Source: Palsa-506 sp050013415
GTDB lineage: Bacteria; Actinomycetota; Actinomycetes; Streptosporangiales; Streptosporangiaceae
DNA: 9,091 nucleotides
Direction: 5' to 3'
Assembly (NCBI GenBank): GCA_050013415.1
Contig: JBEKFH010000183.1
Coordinates: forward strand, 1 to 9,091
Numbering within the stretch: the first letter of the stretch is position 1; each line of letters begins with the position of its first letter. Position numbers and translations under genes: made by a program. The notes under the pieces were generated by a model that had not been told where the DNA came from, did not search any database, and saw only the letters and a list, made by a program, of their open reading frames with translations. Positions 1-5,118 of this stretch are shown piece by piece.

Positions 1-621
1 CTGTGCCTGGACGAGTACACCGACCACGGCCACTGCGGGGTGCTGACGCCGTCCGGCGAGGTTGACAACGACGCGACCCTGCTGCGGTACGCGTCGATCG
101 CGGTCGCGCAGGCCGAGGCGGGCGCGGCGGTGGTGGCGCCGAGCGGCATGATGGACGGCCAGGTCGCCGCGATCAGGGCCGCGCTTGACCAGGCAGGCCA
201 CGACGGCATCGCGATCTGCGCCTACTCGGCGAAGTACGCGTCGGCCTTTTACGGGCCGTTCCGCGAGGCGGCCGAATGCGCGCCGCAGTTCGGCGACCGG
301 GCCTCCTACCAGCAGGATCCCGCTGACGCCCGGGAGGCGCTGCGGGAGGTGCTGCTGGACATCGACGAAGGCGCCGACATCGTCATGATCAAGCCGGCCC
401 TCGCTTACCTCGACATCATCAGCCTGGTCGCCCAGACCGTGCACGTGCCGGTGGCCGCGTACCAGGTCAGCGGGGAGTACGCGATGGTGGAGGCGGCGGC
501 GGCCCGCGGCTGGCTGGACCGGGACCGGGTGATCATCGAGACCCTCACCGCGATCCGGCGGGCCGGCGCCAGCATCATCTTGTCCTACTGGGCGACCGAG
601 GCGGCACGGCGCCTGGCATGA
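1..621 (+). CDS. hemB: Porphobilinogen synthase (delta-aminolevulinic acid dehydratase), 3' part
   Basis: This enzyme condenses two 5-aminolevulinate molecules into porphobilinogen in the cytoplasm, the second common step of heme synthesis. The gene is open from the first base, so the N-terminal third (usual length about 325 residues) lies outside; 206 residues are visible. Seen: the metal-site segment CLDEYTDHGHCG at visible residues 2-13; the two Schiff-base lysines, in SAKYASAFYGPF (codon 232-234) and MIKPALAYLD (codon 391-393); the Gln-rich substrate loop RASYQQDP; and the C-terminus AGASIILSYWATEAA. The metal site has Cys-x-Asp followed by HGHC, so two of the three cysteines of the classic zinc enzymes are present and the middle one is Asp. 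The gene ends with TGA at 619-621. Downstream are a short GC hairpin and then the prim-pol-like gene. hemL nearby supplies its substrate. Confidence 0.97.
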   Translation: MCLDEYTDHGHCGVLTPSGEVDNDATLLRYASIAVAQAEAGAAVVAPSGMMDGQVAAIRAALDQAGHDGIAICAYSAKYASAFYGPFREAAECAPQFGDRASYQQDPADAREALREVLLDIDEGADIVMIKPALAYLDIISLVAQTVHVPVAAYQVSGEYAMVEAAAARGWLDRDRVIIETLTAIRRAGASIILSYWATEAARRLA

Positions 622-631
622 CCGCTCATCG

Positions 632-644
632 GCCCAGCCTGGGC
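632..644 (+). terminator. Short GC inverted repeat after hemB, possible weak terminator
   Basis: GCCCAG and CTGGGC flank one base, so a 5-bp stem with a 3-base loop can form 11 bases after the hemB stop. There is no T-tract, and the stem is short for this GC content. It may be a weak intrinsic terminator or chance. Confidence 0.25.
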
Positions 645-674
645 GCAACGGTCACCATGCACTTTCCGTTCGCG

Positions 675-680
675 CATAAT
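675..680 (+). promoter_or_regulatory. Candidate -10 element upstream of the prim-pol-like gene
   Basis: CATAAT matches the sigma-70 type -10 consensus at five of six positions and stands out as an AT-rich island in GC-rich DNA. The hexamer at the right distance upstream (TCACCA, 652-657) is a poor -35 match. A start near 687 would leave an untranslated leader of about 85 bases containing the 6-bp hairpin at 698-713 (GCGCTG, loop GCGT, CAGCGC). It could drive the prim-pol-like gene and hemL as one transcript. Confidence 0.3.
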
Positions 681-770
681 GACGTTACGCGGCGGTAGCG
701 CTGGCGTCAGCGCGGACAGCCGGGCACGATCGGTGCCGAACGCAAGCGGGCCGGGGCGGGAGTAGAGCTG

Positions 771-1436
771 ATGGTGGACACCCTGCTGCGCCGGGGGCGG
801 CGCAGGGCCGTGGAGCGGATGGCCGGCGCGGCTGTCAGCTACGCGGCGATGGGCTGGCCGGTGTGCGCTGGCGCCCATCCGCCCGGCCGCGCGCGCGGCG
901 CCGGCACTGGCCGTGCCTGCTCATGCGACCGGATGGGCTGCCCGGCGCCCGGCGCCCATCCGATGTCCGCCGCCTGGCAAGTGGAGGCGACGGCCGATCC
1001 CGGGGCGGTGTCCGGCCTGTGGGCCGCCCAGCCGGAGGCGAACGTCATCCTGGCGACCGGGCGGGTGTTTGACGTGCTCGACGTGCCGGAGCCGGTGGGA
1101 ACGGCGGCCCTTGACCTGATGCGGGAGTCGGGAACCCGACCCGGCCCGGTGGCGGTGAGCGCCGGAAACCGGGCGCTGTTCTTCGTGCGGACCCGGGGAG
1201 CTCCCGCCGACGAGGACGAATGGTGGTCCTGTCATCTTGACTGCGAGCCCGAGACCGTGGCGCAGGTGACCGGGCTGCGCTGGCACTGCAGGGATAGCTA
1301 CGTGCTCGCCCCGCCGTCGCGCTACGGCGAGGCCGGCACGGCGCGGTGGCTGCGCCGCCCCGCGGACCATCCGCTGCCCGACGGGCTCCGGCTGCTGGAG
1401 TTCCTCGCTGACGCCTGCGACGGAGCCGCCGGATGA
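771..1436 (+). CDS. Stand-alone bifunctional DNA primase/polymerase (Prim_Pol) N-terminal domain protein, probably degenerate
   Basis: The 221-residue protein resembles the small actinobacterial proteins annotated as bifunctional DNA primase/polymerase, which keep only the archaeo-eukaryotic primase-like domain. Seen: an opening helix with AAVSYAAMGWPV (20-31); a Cys/His cluster CSCDRMGCPAPGAHP (50-64) like the CSC..C..PGKHP motif of this family; NVILATGRVFDVLDVPE (91-107), the strand that holds the acidic pair in active enzymes; AVSAGNRALFF (128-138); and YVLAPPSRYG (177-186), a conserved late motif. At the acidic site the sequence is LDVP rather than LDxD, and Arg134 sits where active prim-pols carry the SGGxH histidine. 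I infer loss of polymerase activity. No helicase or second primase domain follows. The start is ATG with GGGAG at 758-762, 8 bases upstream. It lies 16 bases before hemL and is probably co-transcribed with it; its role there is unknown. Confidence 0.75.
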   Translation: MVDTLLRRGRRRAVERMAGAAVSYAAMGWPVCAGAHPPGRARGAGTGRACSCDRMGCPAPGAHPMSAAWQVEATADPGAVSGLWAAQPEANVILATGRVFDVLDVPEPVGTAALDLMRESGTRPGPVAVSAGNRALFFVRTRGAPADEDEWWSCHLDCEPETVAQVTGLRWHCRDSYVLAPPSRYGEAGTARWLRRPADHPLPDGLRLLEFLADACDGAAG

Positions 1437-1456
1437 GCGGGAGGGCCGCGGGATGA
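1433..1456 (+). other. 7-codon mini-ORF bridging the prim-pol-like gene and hemL
   Basis: ATG at 1433 overlaps the TGA of the prim-pol-like gene (ATGA). The frame encodes MSGRAAG and stops at a TGA that overlaps the hemL ATG, again as ATGA. The sequence GGATGAGCGGG occurs twice, at 1431-1441 and 1451-1461, which creates both overlaps. It could pass ribosomes from one gene to the next by stop-restart coupling, or be a by-product of a 20-base duplication. There is no evidence that the peptide is made. Confidence 0.2.
1439..1445 (+). promoter_or_regulatory. Ribosome binding site of hemL
   Basis: GGGAGGG lies 7 bases before the ATG at 1453, in the 16-base gap after the upstream stop codon. It fixes the hemL start and supports translation within a joint mRNA with the prim-pol-like gene. 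Confidence 0.7.
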
Positions 1457-2751
1457 GCGGGGGAGAGCGATCTGCCGGGCTTTTCGCCCGCGCCCGCGCC
1501 GTCACGCCGGGCGGGGTGAACTCGCCGGTGCGCGCGTTCGGCGCGGTCGGCGGGATCCCGGTGTTCATGGCGTCCGGCCGCGGCGCGTACCTCACCGACG
1601 TCGATGGCCGCGAGTACGTGGACCTGGTGTGCTCCTGGGGGCCGATGATCCTCGGGCATGCGCATCCGGCGGTGATCAGCGCCGTGACGGCCGCGGCGCG
1701 CGAAGGGACCTCGTTCGGCACGGCGACGCCCGGTGAGGTCGAGCTGGCCGAGGAACTGCTCCGGCGCGCCCCGGTCGAGAAGGTCCGGCTGGTCAGCTCG
1801 GGCACTGAGGCCACCATGTCCGCCCTGCGGCTGGCCCGCGGCTGCACCGGCCGGCGGCTGGTGGTCAAGTTCGCCGGCTGCTACCACGGTCACGTCGACG
1901 CGCTGCTGGCCGCGGCCGGATCCGGGGTGGCCACGTTCGCGCTGCCTGACTCGCCGGGGGTGACCGGCGCGGTGGCCGCCGACACCCTGGTGCTGCCCTA
2001 CAACGACACCGAGGCCGTGCGGCAGGCCTTCGCCGAGCATGGCGGGCAGATCGCCTGCGTGATCACCGAGGCGTGCCCGGCCAACATGGGGGTGGTTCCG
2101 CCCGCGGTGGGGTTCAACGACCTGCTCGCGCTGCTCTGCCGGGAGCACGGGGCCTTGCTGATCATGGACGAGGTGCTGACCGGCTTCCGCGTCACCCGCT
2201 CCGGCTGGTACGGCCGTGAGGGCGTCGGCGCCGACCTGATGACATTCGGGAAGGTGATGGGCGGCGGGCTGCCCGCGGCCGCGTTCGGCGGGCGCGCGGC
2301 CCTGATGGACAGGCTGGCGCCCGAGGGCCCCGTCTACCAGGCGGGCACGCTGTCCGGCAATCCGCTGGCGACCGCCGCGGGGCTCGCCACCCTGCGGGCC
2401 TGCACGGCAGAGGTCTACGCGAGGGTCGACGAGGCCGCCGCTGCCATCGCCAAGCTCGCCGCCGACGCGCTGGCCGCCGAGGGAGTGCCGTTCCGGCTGC
2501 AGGAGGCCGGGAGCCTGTTCTCCTTCTTCCTCGGGATCGATACCCCGGTGCGCGACTTCGGCGAGGCGCGCGGCCAGTCGGTGCCCGCCTACGCCGCGTT
2601 CTTTCACGCCATGCTCGATCAGGGCGTCTACCTGCCGCCGTCGCCGTACGAGGCATGGTTCCTGTCCGCCGCGCACGACGATGCCGCGGTCAGCCGGGTC
2701 GCCAGCGCGCTGCCGGCCGCGGCCAGGGCCGCCGCGGCCGCGCTGCGCTGA
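1453..2751 (+). CDS. hemL: Glutamate-1-semialdehyde 2,1-aminomutase
   Basis: HemL is a cytoplasmic PLP enzyme (fold type I, class III aminotransferase family) that converts glutamate-1-semialdehyde to 5-aminolevulinate, the HemB substrate, in the C5 pathway. The 432 residues equal the usual full length. Seen: the N-terminal ARAVTPGGVNSPVRAF; the GHAHP segment; SSGTEATMSALRLAR (115-129), which binds the cofactor phosphate; CYHGHVDALL; EACPANMGVVPP; the class III signature LIMDEVLTGFR, with Asp239 for the pyridine nitrogen; and TFGKVMGGGLPAAAFGGR with the PLP lysine at 267. YQAGTLSGNPLA follows. All catalytic landmarks are intact, so it should be active. The ATG has GGGAGGG 7 bases upstream. 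The gene is convergent with the transporter gene, 56 bases away. In mycobacteria hemL (Rv0524) directly precedes the histidine phosphatase; here the transporter separates them. Confidence 0.98.
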   Translation: MSGGERSAGLFARARAVTPGGVNSPVRAFGAVGGIPVFMASGRGAYLTDVDGREYVDLVCSWGPMILGHAHPAVISAVTAAAREGTSFGTATPGEVELAEELLRRAPVEKVRLVSSGTEATMSALRLARGCTGRRLVVKFAGCYHGHVDALLAAAGSGVATFALPDSPGVTGAVAADTLVLPYNDTEAVRQAFAEHGGQIACVITEACPANMGVVPPAVGFNDLLALLCREHGALLIMDEVLTGFRVTRSGWYGREGVGADLMTFGKVMGGGLPAAAFGGRAALMDRLAPEGPVYQAGTLSGNPLATAAGLATLRACTAEVYARVDEAAAAIAKLAADALAAEGVPFRLQEAGSLFSFFLGIDTPVRDFGEARGQSVPAYAAFFHAMLDQGVYLPPSPYEAWFLSAAHDDAAVSRVASALPAAARAAAAALR

Positions 2752-2753
2752 CG

Positions 2754-2793
2754 CCGGCCCTGGTGCCTGCCCTGGTGCCTGCCCTGGGGCCGG
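2754..2793. terminator. Possible terminator and 12-base tandem repeat between hemL and the transporter
   Basis: CCGGCCC at 2754-2760 can pair with GGGCCGG at 2787-2793. The 26-base loop holds a tandem repeat, CCCTGGTGCCTG, twice in full (2758-2769, 2770-2781) and once in part. It is in the right place to end two convergent transcripts. The loop is long and there is no T-tract, so the call is weak. Confidence 0.3.
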
Positions 2794-2807
2794 GTCCTGA
2801 GGCCGGC

Positions 2808-3821
2808 TCAGCCGACCGCGATGGCCACGATGCCGGCCACGATCGCTGCCGCTGCCGCGAGCCTGCGCGGCAGGCTGCCCTCACCCAGCAGCCTGCGGCC
2901 GAGCAGCACCCCGAACAGGACGCTGACCTCCCGGGCCGGCGCGACCGCGCTGACCGCGGTGAAGCTCAGCGCGATCAGCACCAGGATGTAGGCGAGCGGC
3001 GCGAGCACCGCGGCGCCGATCACCTGCGCCCGGTAGGCGCGCCAGACCAGGGCAGTCCGGCCGCCTGCCCGGCGCGCCAGCGGGGCGAACAGCAGTGCCA
3101 TGACCGGGAAGGCCGCGTACCCCTGCAGCAGCGGCGGCGTCCGCAGCGAGGTGACCGCGAACTTGTCCCACAGCGTGTAGGAGGCGATGAAGGTGCCGGT
3201 CAGCAGCGCGAACGCAGTCGGGCCAGCCATGGACGGGCCCTTCCTAGCGCGCGCGCCGACTGCGGCCCGGGCCGGAGCGGCGCTGCCCGGATCGGCGCTG
3301 CCCAGAGCGGCGCTGCCCGGATCGGCGCTGCCCAGAGCGGCGCTGCCCGGATCGGCGCTGCCCAGAGCGGCCCGGGCCGGCGCGGTGCTGCCGGTCGCGC
3401 CGGGAAGCGCGATGAGGATAATGCCAGCAACGACGCAGCCAATCCCGGCGACGGCCACCGGCCCGGGGCGCTCGCCGAGTATGACGACCCCGGCCAGCGC
3501 GGCGAGCAGCGCGCCGGTGCCGCGCCCGACCGGGTAGACGAGCGAGAGATCCCCGAGCCGGTAGCCGTTCTGCAGGAAGAGGAAATAGCCGGCCTGCAGC
3601 AGGCCCGTCCCTGCCATGAACAGCCAGCACGGCCCGGTCAGCCGGGGCTGCCCGATGATCACGGCAATGGCGATGACCGGCGCGTATCCCCCCGTGGCGG
3701 CGGCGGACACCAGCCAGATGAACGAGACGGCACCGGCCGCTGATGCCTGCTTGCTGAGCAGGTTCCAGGTGGCGTGCGCAAGGGCGGCGACGAGGATCAA
3801 GGCGATGGCGGTCGGACTCAC
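2808..3821 (-). CDS. EamA/DMT-family membrane transporter with a repeat-expanded central linker
   Basis: A drug/metabolite transporter superfamily protein of 337 residues with about ten hydrophobic segments, built from two EamA repeats (about 4-140 and 201-337). Seen: the N-terminal ALAHATWNLLSKQA; LSLVYPVGRGTGALLAALAG with VILGERPG (92-120), the classic fifth-helix motif; and its counterpart VSAVAPAREVSVLFGVLLG (289-307) with LLGEG. The substrate cannot be read from sequence; relatives export amino acids or other small metabolites. Residues 151-180 are three perfect copies of AALGSADPGS in the linker between the halves, encoded by a 30-base tandem repeat. They follow APAR (147-150), and a second PAR follows them. 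Translation starts at GTG (3819-3821), with AGGAG 7 bases upstream. The gene interrupts the usual hemL-to-histidine phosphatase junction and faces hemL, suggesting later insertion. It probably has its own promoter in the 400-base spacer. Confidence 0.9.
   Translation of the reverse strand: MSPTAIALILVAALAHATWNLLSKQASAAGAVSFIWLVSAAATGGYAPVIAIAVIIGQPRLTGPCWLFMAGTGLLQAGYFLFLQNGYRLGDLSLVYPVGRGTGALLAALAGVVILGERPGPVAVAGIGCVVAGIILIALPGATGSTAPARAALGSADPGSAALGSADPGSAALGSADPGSAAPARAAVGARARKGPSMAGPTAFALLTGTFIASYTLWDKFAVTSLRTPPLLQGYAAFPVMALLFAPLARRAGGRTALVWRAYRAQVIGAAVLAPLAYILVLIALSFTAVSAVAPAREVSVLFGVLLGRRLLGEGSLPRRLAAAAAIVAGIVAIAVG
3262..3380. repeat. Three perfect 30-base tandem repeats flanked by 14-base direct repeats, inside the transporter gene
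   Basis: Copies lie at 3275-3304, 3305-3334 and 3335-3364, with a 6-base start of a fourth. Each is two similar 15-base halves (GAGCGGCGCTGCCCG and GATCGGCGCTGCCCA), so the array is also six diverged 15-base units. GCGGCCCGGGCCGG occurs just before (3262-3275) and just after (3367-3380). The period is a multiple of three, so the transporter frame is kept. Perfect identity between copies points to recent slippage or unequal recombination. Confidence 0.95.
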
Positions 3822-3828
3822 GGGGCGG

Positions 3829-3833
3829 CTCCT
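3829..3833 (-). promoter_or_regulatory. Ribosome binding site of the transporter gene
   Basis: On the minus strand AGGAG sits 7 bases before the GTG at 3821-3819. This supports the GTG start of the transporter; no in-frame ATG lies nearby. Confidence 0.7.
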
Positions 3834-3953
3834 GCCGGTTCAGGCCCTTCCGGGCGCGGCTAGCAGAGCCCTCGAGGCTTCTATCCCGTGAGGTGTTCGC
3901 CCGCCGGCGGGCTGTGCCCCGCCTGCCGCAGGTTCCCGGCGCCGCTCGGTCCA

Positions 3954-3989
3954 GCCCGCCTGGCCCTGATTGTGATCAGCGGGGCGGGC
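3954..3989. other. Two-part GC hairpin in the divergent spacer
   Basis: GCCCGCC (3954-3960) pairs with GGCGGGC (3983-3989). Inside it CTGAT (3966-3970) pairs with ATCAG (3975-3979) around a TGTG loop, and CC/GG pairs can extend that stem past one bulged base. It could be the leader structure of the transporter mRNA, a barrier between the divergent genes, or a protein-binding palindrome. I recognise no known riboswitch. Confidence 0.4.
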
Positions 3990-4214
3990 AAGGCGCGGAA
4001 CCCTAGGCGCAACCACATGCTGAGACCACGCTAGCCGGCTGAGCGCCGGCTGACCGGCTGAGCGCCTGCTGGCGGGCGCGGTGCGGGCTGGCGGGCTGGG
4101 CCGCCGGGCTGGCGGGCTGGGCGTCGGCCGGCGGGCTGAGCGCCGGCAGGCCGGCGCGGCGGGCTGGCCGGCTGCGGCGCCGGCTGATGACCCCGGGCCT
4201 TACGCGGTCGTGCC

Positions 4215-4222
4215 GGTAAGCT
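4215..4222 (+). promoter_or_regulatory. Possible -10 region for a leaderless histidine phosphatase mRNA
   Basis: GGTAAGCT contains TAAGCT (4217-4222), which fits the TANNNT pattern of actinobacterial -10 elements. The ATG at 4232 lies 9 bases after it, so transcription could begin at or just before the start codon. No good Shine-Dalgarno is visible for this ATG or for the in-frame GTG at 4223. No clear -35 is seen. Confidence 0.3.
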
Positions 4223-4231
4223 GTGCTAGCC

Positions 4232-4882
4232 ATGCCTGAGATTCACCTGCCGCCTGATCGCGGCGTCGTCCACCTAGTGCGTCACGGCGAGGTGGCCAAC
4301 CCCCGCGGTGTCCTGTACGGCCGCATCCCGGGATATCAGCTGTCTGAGGACGGCAGGCTGATGGCCAAGGCAGCTGCCGATTTCCTGGCCGGCCGCGACG
4401 TGACCGTGCTGAGAACCTCGCCGCTAGAGCGGGCCAGGGAAACAGCCGAGCCGATGGAGGCACAATTCGGCCTGCCGGCGGTGACCGATGAACGGCTGAT
4501 CGAGCCGTGGAACCATTTCGAGGGGATGACCTTCGGCATCGGCGACGGCGCCCTGCGGCGTCCCCAGCACTGGCGCTATCTGGTGAACCCGGCGCGTCCC
4601 TCGTGGGGCGAGCCCTACCGGGATGTCGTGGCGAGAATGCTCGCCGCGGTGGGCGACGCGGCCCAGGCGGCGCGCGGGCACGAGGCCGTCTGCGTCAGTC
4701 ATCAGCTGCCGATCTGGGTGACCCGCAGGTGGGCCGAAGGCCGGCGGCTCTGGCATCACCCGGCCCGGCGGCAGTGCGCGCTGGCCAGCGTGACAAGCCT
4801 CAGCTATGCCGGCGGCAAGCTGACTGGCGTGACCTATGCGGAGCCCGCAGGCCATGGGCGGAGCCGGATAGCCGGCGCGTGA
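4232..4882 (+). CDS. Histidine phosphatase family protein (phosphoglycerate mutase-like, Rv0525 type)
   Basis: A 216-residue member of the histidine phosphatase superfamily (branch 1), probably cytoplasmic. Seen: the catalytic motif HLVRHGEVANP, with nucleophile His18 between Arg17 and Gly19; the second arginine in TSPLERARETA (Arg67); acidic EPWNHFEG near the proton-donor position; and the second histidine in VCVSHQLPIW (His157). All core residues are present, so it should be active; the substrate is unknown. The segments FEGMTFGIGDGALRRPQHW and WHHPARRQCALAS are typical of the actinobacterial family next to cytochrome c maturation genes, whose role there is not established as far as I know. 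I chose the ATG at 4232; an in-frame GTG at 4223 would add three residues and has no better binding site. A 236-base repeat-bearing spacer separates it from the thioredoxin gene. Confidence 0.92.
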   Translation: MPEIHLPPDRGVVHLVRHGEVANPRGVLYGRIPGYQLSEDGRLMAKAAADFLAGRDVTVLRTSPLERARETAEPMEAQFGLPAVTDERLIEPWNHFEGMTFGIGDGALRRPQHWRYLVNPARPSWGEPYRDVVARMLAAVGDAAQAARGHEAVCVSHQLPIWVTRRWAEGRRLWHHPARRQCALASVTSLSYAGGKLTGVTYAEPAGHGRSRIAGA

Positions 4883-4887
4883 CCTGT

Positions 4888-4943
4888 CCCGGCCAGGGCT
4901 CCCCGGCCAGGGCTTCCCGGCCAGGGCTTCCCGGCCAGGGCTT
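4888..4943. repeat. Four 14-base tandem repeats after the histidine phosphatase gene
   Basis: The unit CCCGGCCAGGGCTT occurs at 4888-4901, 4902-4915, 4916-4929 and 4930-4943; only the first differs, at its last base. At each junction AGGGCTTCCC can fold as a GGG/CCC mini-hairpin. The array begins 6 bases after the stop codon and runs directly into the long hairpin. Confidence 0.95.
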
Positions 4944-4944
4944 C

Positions 4945-5007
4945 GATGAGCGTCGTTGGGACTGCACTGCAGATACAGCGACAGTGGAGTCCCAGCGACG
5001 CTGAATC
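4945..5007. repeat. Long imperfect palindrome (about 63 bases), REP/MITE-like or structured RNA
   Basis: AGCGTCGTTGGGACT (4949-4963) pairs with AGTCCCAGCGACGCT (4988-5002) over 15 positions with one T-G wobble. After a G-G mismatch, CACTG (4965-4969) pairs with CAGTG (4982-4986), leaving a 12-base loop. Outside, GAT (4945-4947) and ATC (5005-5007) can add three pairs. There is no T-tract, no target-site duplication is obvious, and it is less GC-rich than its surroundings. It may be a dispersed palindromic element, a processing or termination hairpin for the upstream mRNA, or a leader structure of the tlpA-like transcript. Confidence 0.8.
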
Positions 5008-5019
5008 CCGCCAGCCGCA

Positions 5020-5048
5020 GGGCCGGCCCAGTGCGGAAACGCCGGCCC
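5020..5048 (+). other. Second GC hairpin upstream of the tlpA-like gene
   Basis: GGGCCGGC (5020-5027) pairs with GCCGGCCC (5041-5048) over eight bases around a 13-base loop. It lies 13 bases after the long palindrome and about 70 bases before the tlpA-like start. It could end the upstream transcript. AT-richer bases at 5076-5096 (CACAAT, GATACT) might be a promoter, but no matching -35 is seen. Confidence 0.35.
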
Positions 5049-5104
5049 CGTGTGCTGGCCAGGCCAGGGGTCCGGCACAATAGGGGCCGCGATACTACTG
5101 CCTG

Positions 5105-5110
5105 TAGGAG
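5105..5110 (+). promoter_or_regulatory. Ribosome binding site fixing the GTG start of the tlpA-like gene
   Basis: TAGGAG lies 8 bases before the GTG at 5119. This favours that start over the in-frame GTG at 5050, which would place extra residues with no signal-peptide character in front. Confidence 0.7.
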
Positions 5111-5118
5111 ATCACCCT

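Larger units (their letters stand above)
3822..4222. other. Divergent spacer without a credible gene; G-rich repeats and a hairpin
   Basis: About 400 bases separate the divergent transporter and histidine phosphatase genes. The only open frame of any length, on the minus strand across 4003-4233, is low-complexity Ala/Pro/Ser/Arg and looks like chance. Seen: the perfect palindrome CCCGCCGGCGGG (3900-3911); a hairpin at 3954-3989; and, from 4034 to about 4190, a strongly G-skewed stretch. That stretch has CCGGCTGAGCGCC twice (4035-4047, 4054-4066), its core GGCTGAGCGCC again at 4134-4144, and GGGCTGGCGGGCTGGG twice (4085-4100, 4106-4121). The promoters of both flanking genes must lie here or nearby, but only a weak candidate is visible. 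Confidence 0.6.

Noticed and set aside
1045..2676. Long minus-strand open frame (543 codons) opposite hemL and the prim-pol-like gene
   Set aside because: Its product is Arg/Gly/His-rich with no recognisable domain, and it lies opposite an intact hemL. Such antisense frames are typical artefacts of very GC-rich coding DNA.
3275..3364. CRISPR-like array
   Set aside because: The 30-base units are directly tandem with no spacers and are in frame within a transporter gene.
2655..3743. Plus-strand open frame (362 codons) opposite the transporter
   Set aside because: Low-complexity Arg/Gly/Ala/Gln composition. It is the reverse of the clear EamA transporter and includes its tandem repeats.
4003..4233. 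Minus-strand 76-codon frame in the divergent spacer
   Set aside because: Ala/Pro/Ser/Arg low complexity made by the G-rich repeats, with no domain.
4945..5007. tRNA or insertion-sequence end
   Set aside because: The fold is a single long hairpin without a cloverleaf, and no transposase frame or clear target duplication lies nearby.
5050..5118. Upstream GTG start for the tlpA-like gene
   Set aside because: The GTG at 5119 has TAGGAG 8 bases upstream; the 5050 start has no binding site and adds residues unlike a signal peptide.
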